Assembly: GCF_044628455.1 (NCBI RefSeq)
Contig: NZ_JBIYZW010000002.1
Location: 62,001-126,000, forward strand
Length of the DNA: 64,000 nucleotides
Direction of reading: 5' to 3'
From: Solirubrum sp044628455
Lineage (GTDB): Bacteria; Bacteroidota; Bacteroidia; Cytophagales; Hymenobacteraceae
Shown piece by piece: positions 42,574 to 49,650 of this stretch. Position 1 is the stretch's first letter, and each line of letters begins with the position of its first letter. Both the position numbers and the translations under genes were made by a program. The notes beneath the pieces were generated by a model, which was not told the origin of the DNA, searched no databases, and saw nothing but the letters and a program-made list of their open reading frames with translations.

Positions 42574-43197
42574 TTAGCTCTGGGGCAGCTTCACGCGCAT
42601 TCCCACCGACAGCAGCGAGTACGGAAAGGCCACGAAAGCTTCGTTGTAGTTGATGATGGGCGTGATTTGGTAGTCGACGAAGGGCGTGACTTGCATCCCC
42701 TCCGACCGCTGAACGCGGTAGCCCAAACTGAGCGACAGCGGTGCCTGCCAGTGGCCGCGGTGCTGCCGGGCGCTTTTGCGCCAGGTGCCGCTGCCGTCCT
42801 GCTCGTACACGGGGTTGCGGGGGTTGGCAAACGAGTACACCCGGCCCAGGCCCAGGGCCACGCCCGGCTCCAGCCGGCCCAGCAGCGTGGGGCGGTAGGC
42901 CAGCTGGGTGTTCACGGAGTACTGGTTGCCGTGCTCCCGGTGGTGCTGCACGCCCAGCTGCAGGGTTTGCAGCAGCGTCTGGCGCGAGTTGTAGGCGTAG
43001 CTGAGTTCAGCGGCTACGCCCAGGTTGCGCCGGCCCTGGCCCACATTGCGGAAAGGCAGGCCGTAGGCCTGGGAAGTCAGCTTCAGGCCCACCGTCAGGC
43101 GGTCGAGTAGCGGGGCCTGCGCCCGGGCTGACGCCGGCCCAAGCAGGGCGACGCCGAGGGCCAGCAGCATCAGCCGGCCCAAAGGAGAGAGTTGCAT
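42574..43197 (-). CDS. Outer membrane barrel-like hypothetical protein
   Basis: 207 residues with a signal peptide (to about ARAQ, 27), then strand-turn repeats (LTVGLKLTSQAYGLPF, LGVAAELSYAYNSRQTLLQT, YSVNTQLAYRPTLLG, APLSLSLGYRVQRSEG) ending LLSVGMRVKLPQS. The pattern fits an 8- to 10-strand barrel. No family recognised. Coupled by a 15-bp gap to the serine hydrolase downstream, suggesting a shared envelope task. Confidence 0.65.
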   Translation of the reverse strand: MQLSPLGRLMLLALGVALLGPASARAQAPLLDRLTVGLKLTSQAYGLPFRNVGQGRRNLGVAAELSYAYNSRQTLLQTLQLGVQHHREHGNQYSVNTQLAYRPTLLGRLEPGVALGLGRVYSFANPRNPVYEQDGSGTWRKSARQHRGHWQAPLSLSLGYRVQRSEGMQVTPFVDYQITPIINYNEAFVAFPYSLLSVGMRVKLPQS

Positions 43198-43270
43198 AAT
43201 AGCGCAGCGGCAAGCCGGCCGCGCCCGGCGCGGCCTTGTGTGGGAGAGAAAAGAAGGAGATGCCGGCCGG

Positions 43271-43999
43271 CTAGTTGGCGTCGACCACCCGGCCCGAGCC
43301 CGTGGTTTGGGCCGCCACGGCGGGCGTCCCCTTGTAGTAGGCCGAGCCGCTACCGGTCAGTTTCGCCGTCAGGCGGGTAGCCACGCGCACGTAGCTGCGG
43401 CCCGAGCCGGTGGCCTCCAGGTCGGTGGTAGCGGTTTGCAGGCCGTAGCTCTGCAGCTCGCCCGAGCCCGTGAGCCGGGCGGTGTGCGCGTCGGCCGCGC
43501 CGCTCAGGCTGACCGAGCCCGAGCCGGTGATGCTGGTGGTCAGGTTCTGCACCTGGCCCAGCGCCAGCTCGATGCTGCCCGAGCCGGTGTCCTCTACCCG
43601 AAACGAGCTGGCATTCCAGGCCGCGGTGCTCAGAATGCGCCCGTTCGAGGAGAGTCGCGCCTCGGTGAGCGAGGGCACCGTCACGAACACCTTGATGGGC
43701 GTGTGGCTGCGCAGGTTGTAGCGCCCGGTTTCGATGCGCAGGCGCCCGCCGCTGGCCTCGGTTTCGAGCACGTCGAGGATGTTGCGCTGGGCTTCCACGC
43801 GCACTTCCTGCTGCGGGCCCTGGCTGATGGTGACCTCGGCGTCGGTGGCTACTTCCACGCGGCTGAAGCTGCCGGTGGTGCGGGTTTCGGTTACGCTGGG
43901 GCCTTCGCCGCGAATGGTGGCGTTGGGGCCGTCTTTGCTGCAGCCGACCAGGCTGAGCGAGCCGGCAGTCAGCAGCGCCAGAAGAAGATGGGTTTTCAT
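43271..43999 (-). CDS. Head GIN domain (DUF2807) lipoprotein, paralogue 2
   Basis: 242 residues. Lipobox LVGC (Cys about 20), head motif GEGPSVTETRTTGSFSRVEV, then the beta-helix with rung turns SSNGRIL, TGSGSIEL, TGSGSVSL, TGSGELQS, TGSGRSYV, TGSGSAYY, TGSGRVVD. The turns are Thr-Gly-Ser-Gly here against Ser-Gly-Ser-Gly in paralogue 1. It lacks the ECF-like leader of the other two; instead a housekeeping-type -7 box lies at 44147-44154. The ATG at 43999 gives the lipoprotein signal directly. Confidence 0.88.
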   Translation of the reverse strand: MKTHLLLALLTAGSLSLVGCSKDGPNATIRGEGPSVTETRTTGSFSRVEVATDAEVTISQGPQQEVRVEAQRNILDVLETEASGGRLRIETGRYNLRSHTPIKVFVTVPSLTEARLSSNGRILSTAAWNASSFRVEDTGSGSIELALGQVQNLTTSITGSGSVSLSGAADAHTARLTGSGELQSYGLQTATTDLEATGSGRSYVRVATRLTAKLTGSGSAYYKGTPAVAAQTTGSGRVVDAN

Positions 44000-44146
44000 A
44001 GCAGGTAGGATGAGGGAGTTGGGAACGGGAGAAGAAGCGTGGGGCCGGGTTGCTTCAGGGGGTGAAACGCCGCGTTGGCTGGTGCTGCCCGTGCCTTTGG
44101 TTGCCGACAGACGCGCAAGCAATCAGGTGGTTGCCCACCGCGCTGG

Positions 44147-44154
44147 CAAAGTTA
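44147..44154 (-). promoter_or_regulatory. -7 promoter box for GIN paralogue 2
   Basis: TAACTTTG (minus strand) matches TAnnTTTG, about 150 bp upstream of the ATG at 43999, implying a long leader. No -33 TTG at the right spacing is evident. Confidence 0.35.
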
Positions 44155-44227
44155 CCGGGCGCGGTAGCCGCGGCGCATCACACGTAGATGTGGCGGCGGG
44201 CCGAAACCTGGCACACCCGCGGCGGCC

Positions 44228-44959
44228 TTAGTTGGTGGCGCCTACCTGGCCGTGGCCGGAAGTATGCACCGACACCGCCGGCTGGCCGCGGTAGCTCACG
44301 TGGCCGTGGTCGCGGGCCGTGGCGTGCAGCTGGCCGCTAACCTGAATCTGCACCGAGGCGTGGTCGTCGACGTCGACAGCGGCCTGTTCGCTGCTGAGGT
44401 CAAAGGCCTGAACCGAGGCGTGGCCGTGGCCCGACACTTCCTGGCGGCGCGCGCGGCCGCTGAGCTTGAGGCTGGCGTGGTCCTTGACGGCCGTGAGCAG
44501 GTTGTCGACCTGGCCCAGCAGCAGTTCGGCCGTGCCGTGGTCTTTCACCCGCAGGCGGAAGGTGCCGGCGCTCCAAGCGCTGCTGCTGCGCACGGCGGCG
44601 TGGTCGCCCACTGCTATTTCCGAAAGCGCGGGCACCGTTACGAAGGCGCGCACCCGCTTGGTGTTTTTGCCGGCAATGGGGCGCGTGGTACGCAGCACCA
44701 GCTGGTCGCCACTGACGCGGGCCTCCACCACTTCGAGGACGTTGCGCTGGGCTTCGAGGCGCACTTCGGGCTGGTCGCCCTGGCTTATCACCACTTCGAT
44801 GTGGTCCTTGACTTCGAGTCGGCTGAAATGATTGACGGCGCGGGTTTCGGTTTCGACGGGGCCCACGCCGCGTACCCAGGGGCCCAGTTCGCCTTTTTCG
44901 CAGCTGGAGAACAGGAGCGTGACCGTGATGAGACCGAGCAGGAGCAGGATGTTTTTCAT
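44228..44959 (-). CDS. Head GIN domain (DUF2807) lipoprotein, paralogue 3, with histidine turns
   Basis: 243 residues. Lipobox FSSC (Cys20), head motif GVGPVETETRAVNHFSRLEV, same beta-helix. Each rung turn that is Gly-Ser-Gly in paralogues 1 and 2 is Asp-His or Gly-His here: KDHIEV (H53), GDHAAV (H120), KDHGTA (H141), KDHASL (H161), GHGHAS (H178, H180), DDHASV (H200), RDHGHV (H218, H220), SGHGQV (H236). Spacing of about 20 residues puts these histidines in one column on stacked rungs. Metal or anion binding is possible but inferred. An ECF-like leader (44993-45023) lies about 30 bp upstream, and the ECF sigma gene is next upstream. Confidence 0.88.
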   Translation of the reverse strand: MKNILLLLGLITVTLLFSSCEKGELGPWVRGVGPVETETRAVNHFSRLEVKDHIEVVISQGDQPEVRLEAQRNVLEVVEARVSGDQLVLRTTRPIAGKNTKRVRAFVTVPALSEIAVGDHAAVRSSSAWSAGTFRLRVKDHGTAELLLGQVDNLLTAVKDHASLKLSGRARRQEVSGHGHASVQAFDLSSEQAAVDVDDHASVQIQVSGQLHATARDHGHVSYRGQPAVSVHTSGHGQVGATN

Positions 44960-44992
44960 AGCCGAAGCAGGTAGTTGAGGGAGTTGTTGGCG

Positions 44993-45023
44993 TTAAGACC
45001 CGCAACTCCGCGCCTACCCCCAC
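44993..45023 (-). promoter_or_regulatory. ECF-sigma-like promoter of GIN paralogue 3
   Basis: On the minus strand: GGGGGTAGGCGCGGAGTT then GCGGGTCTTAA, matching the copy at 41115-41145 with few differences and at nearly the same distance from the start codon. It lies in the 92-bp gap after the ECF sigma gene. Confidence 0.5.
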
Positions 45024-45051
45024 GGCGCCGCGAAAAAAAACTGAGCGAAGC

Positions 45052-45630
45052 TTACAGCAGCCAGGAATACAGGCCGGTGAAGAAACCGCTGAGCTTGTCG
45101 CGCATGATGCGCAGGGCCTTGCCCATCTGGTTTTCCACCGTCTTGGGCGCCACGTCGAGGGCCTCGGCAATCTGCTGGTAGCTCAGGCCCTCCTGGCGGC
45201 TCATCAGAAACACGGCCCGGCACTGCGGCGGCAGGGCTTCGAGGGCGGCGGCCACGGCCTGCTCGGCCTCCTGGCCGTCGAGTTGCTCGGCGGTGGTGTC
45301 GCGGCCCGGCTCGGCCACGCCGGCCTCGTCCCAAGCTACCTGCCGCTTGCTGCGCTCCGCGTGGCGCAGGGCCGCGTTCATGGCGGCGCGGTACAGGTAG
45401 GCCTTGTAGCTGGTGCCGATGCTGAGCGTATCGCGGTTGGTCCACACGCGCATAAACACGTCCTGCAGCAGGTCTTCGGCCACGTCGCGGTCCTGCACCA
45501 CCCGGAAAATCACGTTGGCCAGGGGCCGGTAGTAGCCCCGGAACAGCGCCTGCATGAAAGCTTCCCCATCGGTGCGCTGCAGCTCGGCCAGCCGGACTTC
45601 AAGCGCATCAAGGGTTTCGACTTCGGGCAT
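45052..45630 (-). CDS. ECF RNA polymerase sigma-70 factor
   Basis: 192 residues. Region 2 (about 22-90: FMQALFRGYYRPLANVIFRV, DVAEDLLQDVFMRVWTNR, YLYRAAMNAALRH) and region 4 (about 125-180: ALEALPPQCRAVFLMSRQEG, LSYQQIAEALDVAPKTVENQ) fit the Bacteroides-type sigma-70 family 1, partners of FecR anti-sigmas. No region 3 or 1. It heads the minus-strand run of envelope genes; the FecR in that run lies 8.2 kb downstream rather than adjacent, and the shared leaders on GIN 1 and GIN 3 are candidate targets. Confidence 0.93.
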   Translation of the reverse strand: MPEVETLDALEVRLAELQRTDGEAFMQALFRGYYRPLANVIFRVVQDRDVAEDLLQDVFMRVWTNRDTLSIGTSYKAYLYRAAMNAALRHAERSKRQVAWDEAGVAEPGRDTTAEQLDGQEAEQAVAAALEALPPQCRAVFLMSRQEGLSYQQIAEALDVAPKTVENQMGKALRIMRDKLSGFFTGLYSWLL

Positions 45631-45656
45631 GACGGCAGGGCAGGCGGGCGGCGGGG

Positions 45657-45690
45657 CACGGCCGCGTAGCGCGGCCGTGGCGCAAAGCTA
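45657..45690 (-). promoter_or_regulatory. Promoter box and leader hairpin of the ECF sigma gene
   Basis: TAGCTTTG (45683-45690, minus strand) matches TAnnTTTG. Immediately downstream, CACGGCCGCG and CGCGGCCGTG (45657-45679) form a perfect 10-bp stem with a 3-base loop, between promoter and ATG (45630). The stem would be at the very start of the mRNA. Confidence 0.45.
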
Positions 45691-45762
45691 CGGCTCCCCG
45701 CAGAATATAGACCCACCCAACTATTATCCTATGCCTAACATATTCGGGTGATGACGCCCCGC

Positions 45763-47073
45763 CTACGCGGCAGCGGGCTCCTGGGGCGTCAGGTCGAGGG
45801 TGCGCAGTTTGTTGGCCTTCAGGGCCGTCACGCCCACCACCAGCAAAGTCATGCCCCCGCCGAACAGCACCGAGGGCACCACCCCCATCAGCCGGGCCAT
45901 GGCTCCCGACTCGAACGAGCCGATTTCATTGCTCGAGCCGATAAAGATGTTGTTTACGGCCGACACGCGCCCCTTCATGTACTCGGGCGTGTAGGTGTGA
46001 ATAAGGGTGGAGCGCACAATCACCGACACCGAATCGAACACGCCGGTGAAAAACAGCAGCAGCAAGGCCACCCAGAAGTTGCTCGACAAGGCAAAGCCGA
46101 TGGTGGCCAGCCCGAAGCCGGCTACGGCCCACAGCAGGCGGCGCCCGGCGTGGCGGCGTAGTGGGAAGTAGGTCAGCAGCACGGCCATCAGCACCGAGCC
46201 CACGGCCGGCGCCGTGCGCAGCATGCCGAAGCCGTTGGGCCCCACCTTCAGAATCTCGTCGGCGAAGATGGGCAGCAGGGCCACGGCGCCCCCGAAGAGC
46301 ACCGCGAACAAGTCGAGCGAGAGGGCCGCCAGCACAATCTGGTTGCGGAAGATGAACTGAATACCGGTGAGTACGCTTTCCTTCAAGCTCAGCGCCTCGC
46401 CCTCGCGCGCCGGCAGCGGCCGCCCCTTAATGGTGCTGAACAAGAGCAGCGACACCACCGTCAGGGCGAGGTCGACGCCATAGGCCGCGCTCAGGCCGGT
46501 GAGCGAGGCCCCGCCGATGCGCACCAGCGCCTGGGCCACAATCCAGCCCCCAATTACCGGCCCCAGCACCGACGAAGCCTGCCAGGTGGCGCTGTTCCAA
46601 GTAATGGCGTTGGCCAGCCGGGCGCGGTCGGGCAGCAGCTGGGGCATAAAGGAAAACAGCGCCGGCCCCAAAAAGCCCCGGGCAATGCCGCTCACGAAGA
46701 TGACCGCGTAGATGGGCAGGGTGTGGTACTGGCTCAACAGCCAGCTGCCGCTGGGCCGGGTATACAGAAACAGCGCCATCGAGCAAAGCATAAACACCGA
46801 CAGGGCCGTGACGATAATGCGCTTGCGGGGCATCGAGTCTGCCACGTGCCCGGCGTAGAGCGACACCACGATGCTGGGAATGGCTTCGGCCAGCCCGATG
46901 AGGCCCAGCGCCAGCGGGTCCTTGGTGAGCTGGTACATCTGCCAGCCCACTACCACGGCCTGCATCTGGGTGGCAATGACCAGACACACGCGGGCCGAAA
47001 TCAGCCGGCGGAACTCGGGAATGCGCAGGGCGGCGTAGGGGTCGTGGGCGGCGGAAGCTCGGGCAGCGGTCAT
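45763..47073 (-). CDS. MFS transporter, EntS/MFS_3-like
   Basis: 436 residues with 12 hydrophobic helices. PEFRRLISARVCLVIATQMQ opens helix 1; AGHVADSMPRKRIIVTAL is the MFS A-motif loop between helices 2 and 3; FLGPALFSFMPQLLPDRARL and NSATWQASSVLGPVIGGWIV are typical of the EntS / MFS_3 group, exporters of siderophores or drugs. It ends with a short cytoplasmic tail. A consensus -7 box (47092-47099) lies 18 bp upstream. Its substrate cannot be told from sequence. Confidence 0.9.
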   Translation of the reverse strand: MTAARASAAHDPYAALRIPEFRRLISARVCLVIATQMQAVVVGWQMYQLTKDPLALGLIGLAEAIPSIVVSLYAGHVADSMPRKRIIVTALSVFMLCSMALFLYTRPSGSWLLSQYHTLPIYAVIFVSGIARGFLGPALFSFMPQLLPDRARLANAITWNSATWQASSVLGPVIGGWIVAQALVRIGGASLTGLSAAYGVDLALTVVSLLLFSTIKGRPLPAREGEALSLKESVLTGIQFIFRNQIVLAALSLDLFAVLFGGAVALLPIFADEILKVGPNGFGMLRTAPAVGSVLMAVLLTYFPLRRHAGRRLLWAVAGFGLATIGFALSSNFWVALLLLFFTGVFDSVSVIVRSTLIHTYTPEYMKGRVSAVNNIFIGSSNEIGSFESGAMARLMGVVPSVLFGGGMTLLVVGVTALKANKLRTLDLTPQEPAAA

Positions 47074-47091
47074 TGGCAGAAACTAAGGGCG

Positions 47092-47099
47092 CAAAAGTA
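47092..47099 (-). promoter_or_regulatory. -7 promoter box for the MFS gene
   Basis: TACTTTTG on the minus strand, a perfect TAnnTTTG element, about 18 bp upstream of the ATG at 47073. Confidence 0.45.
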
Positions 47100-47264
47100 G
47101 TAGCCCGGGGGGCCCGGCCCGCTACGCCCGCGGCCGGCCGGGAGTTCCGCCGCCGCCGTTCTTTCTTGCCGACCACGCCCGGGCAGCCCAACCGGAACGC
47201 CCGGGGTCGGGCCTGCGTAAGCACCACCGGCGGCGCCGCAGGCATTCCGGCGCGCCTCTCCGCT

Positions 47265-47816
47265 ATGCGCCTGTGTTTGTTGCTGCTCCTGATGATGAGT
47301 TTACTGGCTGTTCCCGAGCTGAGCAGGGCCCAGTCGGCGCCGGCCTACGGTATTAAGGACGGGGCCTTTCGCCAGAACGGAACAATGATGCGCCTGCAAG
47401 GCGGGCAGGTCAGCCGGCTCACGGCACCCCTCACCCTCGACGACGGCTCCGTTATCAACCCCAATGGCCTGCTGGTGAAAAAGGACGGCACCCGCCAGCA
47501 TCTGCCCGAGGGCCGGGCCGTGAACCTGCAGGGCGTGGTAGTGGGTCTGCGCGACGACATGCAGGCCGCCCAGGCCATTGAGCAGCGCGACCGGCAGGTG
47601 ACCGGGGCTACCGAAACGCGCATCGTGGTGCCGGGCCGGCCCGGCGCGGCGGCTTCGGCCGCGCAGCTCCGGCAGCTCGAGCAGCTGGAAAAGCGTCTGG
47701 CCCTGCTGCTGCAGCTCACCGACCGCCTCGCCGCCCGGGCTACCCAGGCCCTGGGCCCCGCTCCCACCGCCTACGACGAGCAGCTGCGCGCCCTCGACGC
47801 CCAGCTGCCGCGGTAA
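47265..47816 (+). CDS. DUF6799-domain exported protein
   Basis: 183 residues from the ATG at 47265, which gives signal peptide MRLCLLLLLMMSLLAVPELS through SRAQ. The mature part has two DUF6799-type units: DGAFRQNGTMMRLQGGQVSR and the LTLDDGSVINPNGLLVKKDG / TRQHLPEGRAVNLQG segment, a pattern of short strands around D-G and N-G turns. A helical, Gln/Leu-rich C-terminus (AAQLRQLEQLEKRLALLLQL) follows. Family function unknown; exported. Confidence 0.75.
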   Translation: MRLCLLLLLMMSLLAVPELSRAQSAPAYGIKDGAFRQNGTMMRLQGGQVSRLTAPLTLDDGSVINPNGLLVKKDGTRQHLPEGRAVNLQGVVVGLRDDMQAAQAIEQRDRQVTGATETRIVVPGRPGAAASAAQLRQLEQLEKRLALLLQLTDRLAARATQALGPAPTAYDEQLRALDAQLPR

Positions 47817-47843
47817 CTGCCCCGACACGTTGCCTTATTTACT

Positions 47844-47878
47844 AGACCCCGCTGGCCTCGCCGCCGCGGGGTCTTTTT
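47844..47878 (+). terminator. Intrinsic terminator after DUF6799 gene
   Basis: AGACCCCGC pairs with GCGGGGTCT around a 13-base loop and is followed by TTTTT. The rest of the 332-bp gap up to 48148 is A+T rich and holds the promoter of the next gene. Confidence 0.8.
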
Positions 47879-48014
47879 CGCGCTGCACCCGTGCAACCAA
47901 TGCTTTAGACTGACAATCAACCAAATAACTCACTTAAACCCACTGTCAATACTGCTTTTGGCAGCAGTTACTGTTCAGCTGTGAAAAAAAATACCGCCGA
48001 AGCGCAATGGTATA

Positions 48015-48045
48015 TTGCACGGATGGGGTCATAATTCTACATTTG
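48015..48045 (+). promoter_or_regulatory. Promoter of the second ECF sigma gene
   Basis: TTG (48015-48017), a 20-base spacer, then TACATTTG (48038-48045): a complete Bacteroidota promoter. The leader to the ATG at 48149 is about 95 bases in a notably A+T-rich stretch. Confidence 0.6.
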
Positions 48046-48148
48046 GAACAAGCACCTCTTCTTCTCCCCGACGCTTACGTCTTAAATTTTCACCGGCAGC
48101 TGCATACTATGGCCTAAAGCTCTACGTTCCCTTAACCGTACAGCCTTT

Positions 48149-48784
48149 ATGGAACCCATGCAGCCGAGCGACTCCGCGTTGATTTCGCTCTACATTGCCG
48201 GCAAAGAAGAAGCCTTCGCCTTGTTGCTCGATCGGCACAAACGCCGCGTATTCACCACCATCATGCTGATTGTGAAGGATACGGTGGTGGCCGAAGATCT
48301 GCTGCAGGATGCGTTCGTGAAAGCCGTGCACACCATGAAAAGCGGTCGGTACAACGAGGAGGGAAAGTTTTCGTCGTGGATCTGCCGCATTGCTCACAAC
48401 CTGGCCATCGATTATTTCCGCCGCCAAAAGCGCAATCCGCAGCTCAACCTCGACGCCACGGGCCACGCCTTCAATTCGCTCGCGCACGCCGAGGAAGGAA
48501 TTGATGCAACCCTGACCCGCGACGAAACCCACGCCCGCCTTCGGGAGTTGATACAGGAGTTGCCGGCCGCGCAAAAGGAGGTACTGATCATGCGTCACTA
48601 CGGCGACATGAGCTTCCAGGAAATTGCCGACGCGACGGGGGTGAGCATCAATACGGCCCTGGGCCGTATGCGCTACGCGCTCATCAACCTGCGGAAGAAA
48701 ATGGCCGCGCAACCTGTTTTCTATGATCAAAACCTTTACCCACGAGACGCTGCTCCGGTATGTGTACAACGAATTGCCAGCTAA
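48149..48784 (+). CDS. ECF RNA polymerase sigma factor (RpoE-like)
   Basis: 211 residues. Region 2: EEAFALLLDRHKRRVFTTIM, TVVAEDLLQDAFVKAVHTMK, FSSWICRIAHNLAIDYFRRQ; a 40-residue linker; region 4: LPAAQKEVLIMRHYGDMSFQ and EIADATGVSINTALGRMRYA. This is the RpoE/SigW-like ECF type, different from the Bacteroides family 1 factor at 45052-45630. The C-terminal 20 residues overlap the following small gene by 62 bp in another frame. No classical membrane anti-sigma follows. Confidence 0.93.
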   Translation: MEPMQPSDSALISLYIAGKEEAFALLLDRHKRRVFTTIMLIVKDTVVAEDLLQDAFVKAVHTMKSGRYNEEGKFSSWICRIAHNLAIDYFRRQKRNPQLNLDATGHAFNSLAHAEEGIDATLTRDETHARLRELIQELPAAQKEVLIMRHYGDMSFQEIADATGVSINTALGRMRYALINLRKKMAAQPVFYDQNLYPRDAAPVCVQRIAS

Positions 48785-48953
48785 GCAGCAGCGGGAAGTA
48801 GAGCAGGCCCTGCTGCACGACGCCGAGCTGGCCGCGCGCTGCGCCGACTTGCTGCTGGCCCAGCGCTGCCTCGACGGCCTGCAGGATGCCCCCAACGACC
48901 AGGCCACGCAGAACATTCTTCAGTACTCGCGCACGTTCATGCGCGCCAGCTAA
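48723..48953 (+). CDS. Small cytoplasmic protein overlapping the ECF sigma gene (possible anti-sigma-like partner)
   Basis: 76 residues, MIKTFTHETLLRYVYNELPA, then helical KQQREVEQALLHDAELAARC, LLAQRCLDGLQDAPNDQATQ and NILQYSRTFMRAS. It starts inside the sigma gene (62-bp overlap) so it is translationally coupled. The first helix pair resembles the sigma-binding N-terminus of anti-sigma factors (the L-x-x-Y-x-x-x-E-L start), but there is no zinc-binding HxxxCxxC motif and no membrane segment. Similar small genes follow ECF sigma genes in related genomes, from memory. A regulatory role is inferred. Confidence 0.7.
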   Translation: MIKTFTHETLLRYVYNELPAKQQREVEQALLHDAELAARCADLLLAQRCLDGLQDAPNDQATQNILQYSRTFMRAS

Positions 48954-48975
48954 ACCGCACGTGCCCGTAGCTTCC

Positions 48976-49650
48976 ATGCCCCGGGCCGAGCGGTTTCGCC
49001 GCTTTCTGGCCTACTTCACTACCCACTTTCCCGAGCCCGAAACCGAGCTGCACTACCGCAGCCCCTACGAGCTATTGGTGGCAGTGGTGCTCAGCGCGCA
49101 GTGCACCGACAAGCGCGTCAACCAGATTACTCCCGCGCTATTCGAGCAGTTCCCCACGCCGGCCCACTTGGCCGCGGCGTCGGTGGAAGACGTGTTTGCG
49201 CTCATTCGTAGCGTGTCGTACCCCAACAACAAGGCCAAGCACCTGGCCGGGCTGGGCCGGATGCTGATGGCCGATTTCGGCGGCGAAGTCCCCAGTACCC
49301 TGGAGGAGCTGCAGCGCCTGCCCGGCGTGGGCCGCAAAACGGCCAACGTCATCGTGTCGGTGGTGTACAACCAGCCCGCCATGGCGGTGGATACGCACGT
49401 TTTCCGCGTAGCACACCGTCTGGGGCTGGTGCCGCGCACGGCCACTACCCCGCTGGCAGTGGAAAAAGCCCTGGTCAGGTACATTCCCGAAGCCCTTATT
49501 CCCAAGGCCCACCACTGGCTGATTCTGCACGGCCGCTACATCTGCGTGGCCCGCCGGCCCAAATGTGAGCAGTGCCCGCTCACCGACTTCTGCAAGTACT
49601 ACCACGACAAGGTGCGCCCCGGGCTGGAGCCCATCGTGGCCCCAATTTAG
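48976..49650 (+). CDS. nth: Endonuclease III
   Basis: 224 residues; base-excision-repair DNA glycosylase/AP lyase for oxidised pyrimidines. Helix-hairpin-helix LPGVGRKTANVIVSV with the catalytic lysine K in GRKTAN, the catalytic Asp in AVDTHVFRVAHRL, and the [4Fe-4S] cluster C-x6-C-x2-C-x5-C (CVARRPKCEQCPLTDFC). SAQCTDKRVNQITP is the N-terminal family motif. The ATG at 48976 matches homologue length; a GTG at 48961 is also possible. Converges with the glycosyltransferase gene, overlapping by 4 bp at the stops. Confidence 0.95.
   Translation: MPRAERFRRFLAYFTTHFPEPETELHYRSPYELLVAVVLSAQCTDKRVNQITPALFEQFPTPAHLAAASVEDVFALIRSVSYPNNKAKHLAGLGRMLMADFGGEVPSTLEELQRLPGVGRKTANVIVSVVYNQPAMAVDTHVFRVAHRLGLVPRTATTPLAVEKALVRYIPEALIPKAHHWLILHGRYICVARRPKCEQCPLTDFCKYYHDKVRPGLEPIVAPI

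Noticed and set aside
41247..43110. Long plus-strand frames opposite the serine hydrolase and barrel genes
   Set aside because: Antisense to genes with clear active-site and signal-peptide features.
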